Below, in pieces: positions 32,700 through 42,468 of a stretch of 50,231 nt of DNA; the stretch's first letter is position 1, and each line of letters begins with the position of its first letter. The notes beneath the pieces were generated by a model, which had not been told where the DNA came from, searched no databases, and worked only from the letters and a program-made list of their open reading frames with translations. Origin of the DNA: a bacterium (GTDB lineage Bacteria; Patescibacteriota; Andersenbacteria; UBA10190); the NCBI GenBank assembly GCA_030698495.1, contig JAUYKA010000023.1, positions 1-50,231 on the forward strand. Reading direction: 5' to 3'. Made by a program: the position numbers and the translations under genes.

Positions 32700-32955
32700 T
32701 TTATCATAGTTATACCCTTGCTCAATAATCATATATTTGGAACAGTGTAAGCAGGACAGTAGGAAAGGACTTGAAGCGTAACAATGCACACAAATCTCGT
32801 CTTTTGACTGCGTCCTAGAGGAGGTACCCTACATAGGGCTGGGCAAAATCGGGTGTTGACTCTGTTAGACATAAAGCGGTCAGCAGCAGTAAGCATCGGA
32901 TGAAAACCTAACCCTATAGGACTCAACAGCGCCCCACACGGGGCGTTGTTTTTTG
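32700..32955 (+). ncRNA. Candidate structured RNA ending in a terminator
   Basis: The plus strand ends in a good terminator. Upstream, complementary segments occur in the order TAGGG (about 32835), TGTTGA (about 32859), GTTAG (about 32868), CTAAC, CCCTA, TCAACA (about 32923). The first and second pairs cross, as in a pseudoknot. I tested it by eye against RNase P RNA, tmRNA, SRP RNA and 6S RNA and could not match it. Confidence 0.3.
32928..32955 (+). terminator. Rho-independent terminator
   Basis: CGCCCC-ACAC-GGGGCG stem (extended by A-T and G-T pairs) then TTGTTTTTTG. No protein gene precedes it on this strand. Confidence 0.8.
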
Positions 32956-33016
32956 TTACTTTCCAAAATGAGTTAGTCACGCTTTAGCGGGGCAACGAAT
33001 TTTGAGAAAAGTAACA

Positions 33017-33252
33017 ATCCCCCATAGCGCCGCCAAAGGCGGTGCGACGGGGGATTCATTAATAAAGCACAAACGATTTTTTAGCGAAAACAAAACCCCG
33101 CGTAGCTTTAGCGAAGTGGGGTCCGTTAATAGAGCAGGAGCAAAGTTATTTCAACGTGAGCCACGCATTTTGAGCGAAAATACCTGTCCCTCTGAAGCTT
33201 TAGCGAAGGGGGATAACCCCTCGAAGCTCCATCAAAAAACGGAGCGAAGGGA
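33017..33252. repeat. Cluster of family H GC-rich hairpins
   Basis: Four hairpins in 235 nt: 33017-33055 (CCCCC/GGGGG outer stem with ATAG...CGAC), 33095-33122 (CCCC-GC-GTAGCTTTAGCGAAG-T-GGGG), 33187-33212 (TCCCTC-TGAAGCTTTAGCGAAG-GGGGA) and 33217-33252 (CCCCTCGAAGCTCC...GGAGCGAAGGGAG). All carry the TAGC/AAGC...GCGAAG or ATAG...GCGAC core. Confidence 0.75.
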
Positions 33253-33311
33253 GATAATCCCCGTCGGTCGCAGGAAAAATTAGTAAAAAAATCATAACGG
33301 CCGAACAAATG

Positions 33312-33383
33312 TAGCGGGGGTGGGGATCGAACCCACGACAAATCGGTTATGATCCGATTGCTCTACCACTGAGCTACCCCGCC
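33312..33383 (-). tRNA. tRNA-Met (CAT), elongator type
   Basis: GGCGGGG-TA-GCTC-AGTGGTA-GAGC-A-ATCGG-ATCATAA-CCGAT-TTGTC-GTGGG-TTCGATC-CCCAC-CCCCGCT-A on the minus strand. 72 nt, complete cloverleaf, canonical D and T loops, anticodon CAT. The G1-U72 wobble with A73 resembles the B. subtilis elongator tRNA-Met. A lysidine-modified tRNA-Ile2 cannot be fully excluded. CCA is not encoded. Confidence 0.92.
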
Positions 33384-33455
33384 GCTTAAAATAAATTACC
33401 TTACCCAAGCTTGAATATCAAGCAATATAGTCGTTTCATTTGTGTTTGTAAACAT

Positions 33456-33463
33456 GATATAAT
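33456..33463 (+). promoter_or_regulatory. Extended -10 promoter of the HTH-LAGLIDADG gene
   Basis: TGATATAAT with TATAAT at 33458-33463, 7 nt before the ATG. No matching -35 is evident. Confidence 0.6.
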
Positions 33464-33470
33464 TTGTGTA

Positions 33471-34406
33471 ATGCAAGCCAAAGTTACAGAAAAACAAAAG
33501 GCGAGAGTCCTGCGCAGTCAAGGCAAAAGCCTGAACGAAATTGTGCATTTGGTAAATGTCAGTAAAAGCAGCATCAGTGTTTGGGTGCGTGATATTCAAT
33601 TGAAACCAAAACACATCGAACGTTTGCGGCAGAGACAACTTGAAGGCATAGCTAAAAGCCGGCCGACGCTTAACAAAATGTGGGCCGAGTATCACAAACT
33701 TCATCCCAAACCTGAACCCAAAGGTCCCCGCTGGCCTAAACGTGATCTGGAACATTTCTTCGATGAGTGGGCACCAAACATGGCTTACGTGCTGGGTTTC
33801 TTCGCCGCCGACGGCACGATGTATAAAAACAAACGCGGATCTTGCTACATAGGATTTTGCTCGGTTGAACGCGAGCAGATTGAGTTGATTAAAAAACTGA
33901 TAAATGCCGGCAATCAAATAGAATCTTACCAACCGCATCACGGCAACCGCCAAAAACGCCACACTCTGCAAATAGGCAGTAAGATGATTTATCAAAGATT
34001 AATAAATTTGGGATTTACACCAAATAAGAGCCTAACCATGAAATATCCCAATATACCGAATGAGGTACTGGGTGATTTTGTTAGAGGATATTTAGACGGC
34101 GATGGTTGCGTCAGTTTTAATGAATATTATTATCCGGATAGAAAAAAGATCAGACGCTGGGTTACTATCCGTTTTGTTTGCGGCAGTAAGAGCTTCTTAG
34201 CCGATCTTGCAAAGCAGCTACATCAGCAAGCAGGCGTTAATTTAGTGAAGGCGCCTAAAAGCGGGAGAGCATACAGAATTTCTTACAGCACCAACGATTC
34301 TAGACAATTGCGTAAATTATTGTATCCTAATTCTACAGTGCCGTGCATGCCCAGAAAAAGAAATAAACTGGAAATGGCGCTGAAGATTATTGGACCCGTA
34401 GCTTAG
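33471..34406 (+). CDS. HTH-LAGLIDADG homing endonuclease
   Basis: 311 aa from ATG at 33471. N-terminal helix-turn-helix (ARVLRSQGKSLNEIVHLVNVSKSSISVWVRDIQL, residues 11-44). Two LAGLIDADG motifs follow: MAYVLGFFAADG (104-115) and LGDFVRGYLDGDG (200-212), each with the catalytic acidic residue. It is thus a monomeric double-motif endonuclease. Free-standing between two tRNA genes; its last 15 nt overlap the start of tRNA-Asp. A TGATATAAT extended -10 box lies 7 nt before the ATG, so the mRNA is probably leaderless. Confidence 0.88.
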   Translation: MQAKVTEKQKARVLRSQGKSLNEIVHLVNVSKSSISVWVRDIQLKPKHIERLRQRQLEGIAKSRPTLNKMWAEYHKLHPKPEPKGPRWPKRDLEHFFDEWAPNMAYVLGFFAADGTMYKNKRGSCYIGFCSVEREQIELIKKLINAGNQIESYQPHHGNRQKRHTLQIGSKMIYQRLINLGFTPNKSLTMKYPNIPNEVLGDFVRGYLDGDGCVSFNEYYYPDRKKIRRWVTIRFVCGSKSFLADLAKQLHQQAGVNLVKAPKSGRAYRISYSTNDSRQLRKLLYPNSTVPCMPRKRNKLEMALKIIGPVA

Positions 34407-34466
34407 TTGGTCTAAAGCGCCGCCCTGTCACGGCGGAGATCGCCGGTTCGAGCCCGGTCGGGTCCG
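34392..34466 (+). tRNA. tRNA-Asp (GTC)
   Basis: GGACCCG-TA-GCTT-AGTTGGTCTAA-AGC-G-CCGCC-CTGTCAC-GGCGG-...-CGCCGG-TTCGAGC-CCGGTCG-GGTCC-G. Anticodon GTC; complete cloverleaf; discriminator G73. The next bases are CCCA, so CCA is not exactly encoded. The endonuclease gene's stop codon lies within the first 15 nt. Confidence 0.93.
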
Positions 34467-34583
34467 CCCACTTTCATACATCCTTTGATACCCCGGTCAA
34501 GCCGGCTAGAACAATCTTTTGCCTCCCCCGAGACGCGTCTTTCTGCTACACTGCAAACTAGCCAGGCAATCACAAACCGAGAT

Positions 34584-34666
34584 TGTCACGCCATGAACCC
34601 AACGTGGTTCATGGCCACGCCCGCCAATATTTTGCCAAGCAAAACATAGGCGGGCTCGCAATGACA
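34584..34666. repeat. Tripartite element with TGTCA/TGACA ends (family E-like, variant)
   Basis: Ends TGTCA and TGACA; internal stems ATGAACC/GGTTCAT and GCCCGCC/GGCGGGC with a TTTTGCCAAGCAAAA inner hairpin. Same three-arm plan as 18070 and 25884 but different sequence. Type F words (CTTATCTAGCTTATTAAC, CTTAACTGGCTTAAC) follow to 34722. Confidence 0.6.
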
Positions 34667-34726
34667 GTAGAATACTTATCTAGCTTATTAACTTATCTCG
34701 CTTAACTGGCTTAACTTGCTTATCCT

Positions 34727-35143
34727 ATGACTCTCCGTACTTTTCTCACCGGAACCACCTTCGCCATAATTGCCGGCGCCGTTTGCTGGCTCTTAGTTGT
34801 CACCCAGCTCGACCCCGGCCGTGCCGGTCTGCTTGGTTTCATTCTTTTCTTCTTAAGCCTTTTTGTCGCAGCCGCCAGCCTTGCCAGCCTGGTCGGGTTC
34901 ACCGTCCGCCGTCTTCTTGTCAGGCGACAGTTTGTAGCCTACGCCGTTCGCACCTCCTTGCGGCAGGGGACTATGATTGGCATATTTCTTACCGTTCTAC
35001 TTTGTCTTCAGCTCCTGCGCGTTTACCGCTGGTGGCTGGCCGTTATCCTGCTTGTCCTCTTTATATCTTTTGAACTAATATTCCTAAGTTATGACCGATC
35101 TCACGCCAGAAAAACTATCTCAACTCCAAACCCGGGCGCTTAA
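34727..35143 (+). CDS. Small polytopic membrane protein
   Basis: 138 aa with four predicted transmembrane helices (FAIIAGAVCWLLVV; LLGFILFFLSLFVAAASLASLVGF; GIFLTVLLCLQLLRV; WLAVILLVLFISFELIFL) and no known motif. No family recognised. Its 3' end overlaps pheS by 53 nt in another frame, so the two are transcriptionally and probably translationally coupled, an unusual overlap length. The similar codon use and stable hydrophobic pattern suggest it is real. Confidence 0.65.
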   Translation: MTLRTFLTGTTFAIIAGAVCWLLVVTQLDPGRAGLLGFILFFLSLFVAAASLASLVGFTVRRLLVRRQFVAYAVRTSLRQGTMIGIFLTVLLCLQLLRVYRWWLAVILLVLFISFELIFLSYDRSHARKTISTPNPGA

Positions 35144-36122
35144 AGAATTGGCAGCGGTTTCCGATGCCGCCGCTCTTGAAGCTTGGCGCGTCAAATATTT
35201 GGGCCGCAAAGGCGCCGTTCCTCTTTTACTGCGCGGCGTTAAAGATTTATCGGCCGAGGAGAAAAAAGTCGTCGGCCAAACCGGTAATCAGCTCCGTCAA
35301 GCGTTAGAGCAAAAATATTCACAATTAAAACGACACATCAGCACAGCACAGAACAGTGCCGATAATATGCCTACTGCCTACTACCTACTGCCTGCTACCG
35401 GTAACGGCCATCTCCACCCTCTTACCTTAACCATCCGCCGTATCCAAAAAATATTATCGGACATGGGTTTTGTTATTACCGAAGGCCCACTGGTTGAAGA
35501 CCCCGGTTTCAATTTCGACCAGCTTAATATTCCCCTGGAACACCCCACCCGGTCCGAAACAGACACTTTTTATTTAACTGCCGGTCAAGTACTGCGCACC
35601 CACACCTCACCCGTCCAACTGCGTGCCGTTTTGCAAAACCGGCTCCAGCCCCCTTTTCGCATCTTCTCGCCCGGCCGGGTTTTTCGCGCCGAACGTACTG
35701 ACGCTACCCATGAAGCCACCTTCTACCAGTTTGAGGGGCTAATGGTCGGCACCGATGTTTCCTTAGCCGACCTAAAGAGAGACGTTGAACAATTCTATTC
35801 CAAATTTTTTGATCAAGCTGTTCAAAGCCGCCTGCGCACCAGTTTCTTTCCCTTTGTCGAGCCGGGACTGGAAGTGGACATCAGCTGTGTTTTTTGCGGC
35901 GGCAAAGGCTGTCGCGTTTGCAAACAGACCGGCTGGATAGAAATGATGGGTGCCGGTATGGTGCATCCCAATGTTCTGCGCAACATGAACATTGATCCCG
36001 CCAAATACCAAGGCTACGCTTTCGGCGGTGCCGTGGATCGCTTGGCCATGCTGCGCTATGGCGTTAGTAATATTCGCTCGTTCTGGTCCGGCAACTTCAA
36101 CTTCTTGAAACAATTTTCCTAA
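35091..36122 (+). CDS. pheS: Phenylalanine-tRNA ligase alpha subunit
   Basis: 343 aa. N-terminal coiled coil (about 1-85) that contacts tRNA, then the class II catalytic core: HPLTLTIRRIQKILSDMGF, GPLVEDPGFNFDQLNIPLEHPTRSETDTFYL (motif 1 and 2 region), RVFRAERTDATHEATFYQFEGL, and C-terminal GMVHPNVLRNMNID...YAFGGAVDRLAMLRYGVSNIR (motif 3). It retains a zinc-like tetracysteine (CVFCGGKGCRVC). Residues about 93-103 (MPTAYYLLPAT) between the coiled coil and catalytic core are encoded by a type C repeat. It overlaps the membrane-protein gene by 53 nt. Confidence 0.95.
   Translation: MTDLTPEKLSQLQTRALKELAAVSDAAALEAWRVKYLGRKGAVPLLLRGVKDLSAEEKKVVGQTGNQLRQALEQKYSQLKRHISTAQNSADNMPTAYYLLPATGNGHLHPLTLTIRRIQKILSDMGFVITEGPLVEDPGFNFDQLNIPLEHPTRSETDTFYLTAGQVLRTHTSPVQLRAVLQNRLQPPFRIFSPGRVFRAERTDATHEATFYQFEGLMVGTDVSLADLKRDVEQFYSKFFDQAVQSRLRTSFFPFVEPGLEVDISCVFCGGKGCRVCKQTGWIEMMGAGMVHPNVLRNMNIDPAKYQGYAFGGAVDRLAMLRYGVSNIRSFWSGNFNFLKQFS
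35369..35398 (+). repeat. Type C repeat inside pheS, in frame
   Basis: GCCTACTGCCTACTACCTAC followed by TGCCTGCTACC: the same words as 21300-21370. Lies in the linker between the N-terminal coiled coil and the catalytic domain. Confidence 0.8.
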
Positions 36123-36135
36123 AACATAACTCATC

Positions 36136-38454
36136 ATGCTTCTTTCTTATAACTGGCTCAAAGAACTGCTTCCGGAGCTTACCGGCTCTCCGGCAGAAAT
36201 AGCGGAAACCCTGACTTTGCACAGTTTCGAAGTCGGAATTTCCGGCCGTATTCATATTGACGACAAAGTTACCGTCGCGCGCATCGAAGCTATTGATCCT
36301 CACCCTAACGCCGATCGCCTCCGGCTTGTCACTATTACCGACGACACGAATAAAACACAGGTAGTCTGCGGTGCCAGAAATATCTCGGTAGGCGATATTG
36401 TTCCGTTCTCTCCGGTAGGCACCAAACTAACCGATGAAGACGGACAAGCTATAATTTTAAAAGAAGCTAAAATCAGGGGCGTCGCCAGCCCCGGTATGTT
36501 AAACTCTCCGCGCGAACTGGGTTTGGGCGAGTCGCACGCCGGCATCTATCTCTTACCGGCCGACACACCCGTTGGCAGCAGGCTGAACGAACACATTCCC
36601 GACGACACTATTTTAGACGCGGACATTACTCCTAATCGCGCTCATGACTGCTTAAGCCACGTCGGCGTCGCGCGTGAGTTGGCGGCGTTATTGAATTTAT
36701 CTTGGCACCAAGCCGAAGCTTCTCTGCCGTCAAGTAAGCCGCTGGAAGATTGGAGCCTAACCATAGCCGACCCCCAACAAGCGCCTCGCTATTTTGGCGC
36801 CGTTTTGACTAACATAACCGTCCAGCCATCGCCTCTTTGGCTGCAGACCAAATTAATCGCTGCCGGCGTACGGCCGATCAACAATGTTGTTGATGTCACC
36901 AACTATGTAATGCTGGCCACCGGCAACCCCATCCATGCCTTTGATGCCGCCAAGCTTCCCGGAAAAAACATCGGTGTTAGATTGGCAAAATCAGGCGAGG
37001 GGGTCACCACTCTTAACGGCAAATCCCAAACCCTTACCGATCAAAATCTGATAATTACCAGCGACGACAAACCGGTCGCGGTCGCCGGCGTTATCGGATG
37101 TGCCGACAGCGAAGTAGACGACAATACCAAAGAAATTTTTCTGGAAATTGCTAATTTTAAGCCATTTACCATCCAACTATCCGCCACTGCTCTTAAAATA
37201 ATCACCGAGAGCTCGCGCCGCTTCTCCCGCGGTCTAACACCGGAGCTCATCAACCAAGCCGGCCACCTCGCTTTGCAACTATTAAAAAACCTGGCCGGCG
37301 CCGAACTAATCGGCTTTAATGATCACTATCCGCGCCAAACCACCCCCCCTACTATCGACTTCAATCCCGCGCGCGTTAGTGCTGTGGCCGGCGCCGACAT
37401 TACCGTGTCGCAAAGTCAGGAAATACTCACCCGACTTGGCTGCCGCGTGAATTCCGCCGGTGATTCTTGGCAAGTTACAGTACCGTCCGAGCGTCTCGAT
37501 TTGCAGGGCGAGCACGATTTGGTCGAAGAAGTAATCCGCGTAGTCGGTTTAAACAAAATACCGTCCGCCAAACTAATATCATCCGACGCTCAGCCTCTCG
37601 CTGATAGAGTCATCCTGCGTGAATTTATTCGCGACGAACTGGTGGCCGCCGGCTTTACCGAAACCTACAACTATTCTTTCGAAGATGACCGCCTCGCGCG
37701 CTTGACCAACTTTACTATGGATAAACCATTGACTATCACCAACCCTATCGCGCCCGACCAATCCCACCTGCGCCAAAGTCTTCTTCCTCGCCTGGTTGGT
37801 CACTTAATCGTCAACAAGGCTCAACTACGGCGTAAAAAGTCTGAATTTACCGGCGCACTTTTTGAAGTGGGAAAGATCTTTACCGCCGGTGACGGCGGAC
37901 CGGTCGCGGGCGTCAACGAGCAAGAACAAATAGCCGGCGTTTGTCTCGAGGCTGTTAATGTCAGAGAAACACTAACCGATATTCTTAATAAGCTGGACGT
38001 CAGCGACCACATATTAACCATGGGTGAAATAAACCAGACCGCGCTGGCCAACATTAAATTAGAACTGCCGGTTATTTTCTTCACTATTGATTTTGATAAA
38101 CTCGTCTTGAACGCTACCTTGCCGGCAGACTATCAGCCTTTTCTTGATAAAAAACCTATCAAATATGAGGCACCCGATCCCTATCCCGCTGCCTACCGCG
38201 ACCTTTCTCTTTTAGTTGAGCCTCGCGTGTCCGCCGAACTGGTCCAGGAAATAATCGAACGGGAGGGAGGAGAAGTAGTCGCCGATGTTGACTTATTCGA
38301 TGAATTTACCGGGCCCGACAACGCCAAAAGTCTGGCTTTTCACATCACCTATCAGTCTTCCGATAAAACTCTTTCCGGCGACGAAGTGAGTATTATTCAC
38401 AATAAAATTATTATCGCTCTTCAAGAGGAGCTATCTGCTGTCATGCGTGACTAA
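36136..38454 (+). CDS. pheT: Phenylalanine-tRNA ligase beta subunit
   Basis: 772 aa. Starts 13 nt after pheS. Order: N-terminal segment LSYNWLKELLPEL, tRNA-binding EMAP-like domain (VTVARIEAIDPHPNADRLRLVTIT, VVCGARNISVGD), B3/4 editing domain (PNRAHDCLSHVGVARELAALL), B5 domain (INNVVDVTNYVMLATGNPIHAFDAAKLPG), catalytic-like core (EVIRVVGLNKIPSA), and the FDX-ACB anticodon-binding domain at the C-terminus (YPAAYRDLSLLVEPRVSAELVQEII). Full length. Confidence 0.96.
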   Translation: MLLSYNWLKELLPELTGSPAEIAETLTLHSFEVGISGRIHIDDKVTVARIEAIDPHPNADRLRLVTITDDTNKTQVVCGARNISVGDIVPFSPVGTKLTDEDGQAIILKEAKIRGVASPGMLNSPRELGLGESHAGIYLLPADTPVGSRLNEHIPDDTILDADITPNRAHDCLSHVGVARELAALLNLSWHQAEASLPSSKPLEDWSLTIADPQQAPRYFGAVLTNITVQPSPLWLQTKLIAAGVRPINNVVDVTNYVMLATGNPIHAFDAAKLPGKNIGVRLAKSGEGVTTLNGKSQTLTDQNLIITSDDKPVAVAGVIGCADSEVDDNTKEIFLEIANFKPFTIQLSATALKIITESSRRFSRGLTPELINQAGHLALQLLKNLAGAELIGFNDHYPRQTTPPTIDFNPARVSAVAGADITVSQSQEILTRLGCRVNSAGDSWQVTVPSERLDLQGEHDLVEEVIRVVGLNKIPSAKLISSDAQPLADRVILREFIRDELVAAGFTETYNYSFEDDRLARLTNFTMDKPLTITNPIAPDQSHLRQSLLPRLVGHLIVNKAQLRRKKSEFTGALFEVGKIFTAGDGGPVAGVNEQEQIAGVCLEAVNVRETLTDILNKLDVSDHILTMGEINQTALANIKLELPVIFFTIDFDKLVLNATLPADYQPFLDKKPIKYEAPDPYPAAYRDLSLLVEPRVSAELVQEIIEREGGEVVADVDLFDEFTGPDNAKSLAFHITYQSSDKTLSGDEVSIIHNKIIIALQEELSAVMRD

Positions 38455-38528
38455 TAACGACTAAGTAAAGGCAATATAATTAGTTTAAATCCGCATGTAA
38501 ATTACTGTTCAAAAGTAATTAATCATGC

Positions 38529-40582
<2,054 letters not shown>

Positions 40583-40649
40583 AATCCCCTTAGCGGTATT
40601 AAATAAGCTGGCTACTTGCTGCTCACTACCAGCCCACCTGCTAATTCAT

Positions 40650-40682
40650 AAATCCCGTTGACATAAACAAGGGATTTTTATA
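40650..40682 (+). terminator. Rho-independent terminator of gyrB
   Basis: AAATCCC-G-TTG / CAA-GGGATTT stem with one bulge and a T-run (TTTTTAT). A type C fragment (GGCTACTTGCTGCTCACTAC) precedes it. Confidence 0.8.
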
Positions 40683-40698
40683 AGATTAGCTGTTATCT

Positions 40699-41523
40699 AT
40701 GTTTAGCCATTCAGCCAATACAAAAGCCATCGCGATGCCATACTCGGTTGCCGTTATTGGCGTGGCGCTGACTTTATCTTTATTTTTCATTCAAATAGCT
40801 AACGCTACCGGTGAAGCCACTACTTCGCCAACCCCCTCGCCGACCGTTACGCCCGTCATAACGCCAACACCCGCTCCAACTGTAGTTCCCTATAACCTTA
40901 CTCAAGTTTCTGTTCAGCAAGACACCTCTTTAACTGTCCCTGCGCCGGTAGTAATTGAAAAAACAATAATACAAAAAGTTGAAGCGTCAAGACCAGTAAC
41001 TTTCTATAAAACAGATGACCGCGACATCGTTAAGGCCGGGCAAACGGTTACTTATCGTCTGGTTGTCAACAACCCCTTTGATTACGATCTTACTGAAGTA
41101 AAAATCGTCGACCATATTCCGCCGTATCTAATACCCAATAGCGCTAAGCCAGATGCTACTCCCAATGAAGCCCAGAGTACTGTTACCTGGGATAACGTAA
41201 CCATATCCGCCAAATCTGAAGTTACCTTCGCGCTCCTGGCGCGCGTTGCGCCTGACGCACCGAATAGTTTTCTCTTAAGAAACATTGCTGATCTGAATGG
41301 ACCAGGTGTACGTCTGACCGCTTATGACACCTCTACTGTTGTGACCTCTCCGGTTGCGGTCGCGCCCATTCAAGCTCCACCGATAAAACCAGCCTCTGTT
41401 ACTGCGCGCACCGGAACGCCGCAAAATATCGTTACTTTACTGGCATTAATAACCGCTGTTGGCGGCGTTGGATTGTTAGTCGTTTATCGCTTTTTCTTAA
41501 AACCGAGAAGTTTTACGTTTTAA
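40699..41523 (+). CDS. Surface protein with DUF11-like domain and C-terminal membrane anchor
   Basis: 274 aa. N-terminal hydrophobic signal (MPYSVAVIGVALTLSLFFIQIANA), then a Thr/Pro-rich linker (TTSPTPSPTVTPVITPTPAP). Residues about 105-215 form a DUF11/CARDB-like immunoglobulin domain (VKAGQTVTYRLVVNNPFDYDLTEVKIVDHIPPYL, VTWDNVTISAKSEVTFALLARV). The end is TARTGTPQN, a hydrophobic helix and KPRSFTF, which resembles a sortase-type or transmembrane anchor although no canonical LPxTG is present. Likely an envelope or cell-wall protein; partner unknown. Co-directional with gyrB but after its terminator. Confidence 0.75.
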   Translation: MFSHSANTKAIAMPYSVAVIGVALTLSLFFIQIANATGEATTSPTPSPTVTPVITPTPAPTVVPYNLTQVSVQQDTSLTVPAPVVIEKTIIQKVEASRPVTFYKTDDRDIVKAGQTVTYRLVVNNPFDYDLTEVKIVDHIPPYLIPNSAKPDATPNEAQSTVTWDNVTISAKSEVTFALLARVAPDAPNSFLLRNIADLNGPGVRLTAYDTSTVVTSPVAVAPIQAPPIKPASVTARTGTPQNIVTLLALITAVGGVGLLVVYRFFLKPRSFTF

Positions 41524-41643
41524 TTCCAGCAACATACAAAAAACAGCTTAAGTAATTGCTATTGCGCTCTCCTCATCATTTGGCAGTTTATATTGATACG
41601 AAGAAATTTTAAGCAACACGGAAAGGGGGTGAATCAATTGTTT

Positions 41644-42186
41644 ATGACTAAATTAGTAAAATTGGCAGGAGGTATCTCCGCTATTGCTTCAATGGCCCTA
41701 GTGGTTGCTCCTGTTTACGCTTCAGGTTCCGATTCTTCTTCTTGGGGTTGGTTCTCTACTGCTTCCAGCAGCGGATCATCCGCTTCCATCCAACAAACGC
41801 AGCAGGTGGAATCTCCTCTGGCAGTAGACCCTGTTCTAAGACAGCAAGGCACCATTAATCTACATAGCATTGCCGGTGATACCGCCATATCCGATAACCA
41901 GACGGCAGGCATGCAGGAAATGTTTGCCAGCGGCACCTTCCTGGGTCAGTCCCAGACACTATCGGCCGATTCGTACGCGACAGCCGATGTGCCGCCGGAA
42001 AACGCCGGAGAAACACCCTGGTGGATAGAACCACCGGCCTGGTGGACAGACGGACCGACAATCAACACTAATGTTGATGTTGCTGTAACTAACAACAATC
42101 CGTCAACGGCAACAGCGACCGCGACGACACCAGTATCCACAACTTCCTATACACCATTTTCATGGTTTCCTTGGCTGTGGTGGTAA
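41644..42186 (+). CDS. Secreted protein with Trp-rich C-terminus, copy 1
   Basis: 180 aa from ATG at 41644. Signal peptide MTKLVKLAGGISAIASMALV...YA cut before SGSDSSS. A Ser/Gln-rich region and a Pro/Trp patch (ENAGETPWWIEPPAWWTDGP) follow, then a VDVAVTNNNPSTATATATTP tract and the tail YTPFSWFPWLWW. A GGGGGTGA Shine-Dalgarno lies 11 nt upstream; alternative in-frame GTG and TTG starts between them are possible but the copy 2 spacing supports the ATG. No known family. The signal, NNN-STATATAT tract and aromatic tail match copy 2. Confidence 0.75.
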   Translation: MTKLVKLAGGISAIASMALVVAPVYASGSDSSSWGWFSTASSSGSSASIQQTQQVESPLAVDPVLRQQGTINLHSIAGDTAISDNQTAGMQEMFASGTFLGQSQTLSADSYATADVPPENAGETPWWIEPPAWWTDGPTINTNVDVAVTNNNPSTATATATTPVSTTSYTPFSWFPWLWW

Positions 42187-42468
42187 ACGACTAAGTGTAG
42201 TTTGGTAAAAGCACTCATGTCCTCTATTCCTATACCAAAGGAGTAGGGGGCGTTTGTGTTTTTAGCCGGAAACTCCAAAACCTGTGCAAAAGTTGTATTG
42301 CCGCCACATACAGCCAATGGTACTAAACAATGATGGCTAAAAATGCTGTTAGTTTAACATTGTGTTTCCTTGTATCGTTTGGCAGCCTATTAATACCACT
42401 AGTAAACAGTTCTATTGGCAAACTACGAATCAATCAAAAAGTTCGAAAGGGGGTGAGTACTAATAAAT
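42187..42468 (+). other. 282-nt spacer between the two Trp-tail genes
   Basis: Contains a CTATTCCT/AGGAGTAG hairpin near 42218 followed by GTGTTTTT, likely a terminator of copy 1. TTTGGCAG occurs here (about 42380) and before copy 1 (about 41580) at similar distance from the Shine-Dalgarno, so it may be a shared promoter or control element. No ORF worth calling. Confidence 0.5.

Larger units (their letters stand above)
32544..33311. other. 770-nt noncoding region upstream of the split tRNA
   Basis: No credible protein gene. It contains a possible structured RNA with a terminator (32700-32955) and a cluster of GC-rich family H hairpins (33017-33252). The short open frames here (for example 33002-33283) run through the hairpins and look accidental. 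Confidence 0.6.

Noticed and set aside
32729-32980. 83-aa minus-strand ORF
   Set aside because: It covers the candidate structured RNA and terminator; no Shine-Dalgarno and no recognisable domain.
33002-33283. 93-aa ORF on the plus strand
   Set aside because: It runs through the family H hairpins, its residues follow the repeat words, and it has no start signals or similarity.
42187-42468. Riboswitch between the Trp-tail genes (c-di-GMP-like)
   Set aside because: Some G-rich words recall GEMM riboswitches, but the conserved core and receptor sequences are absent.
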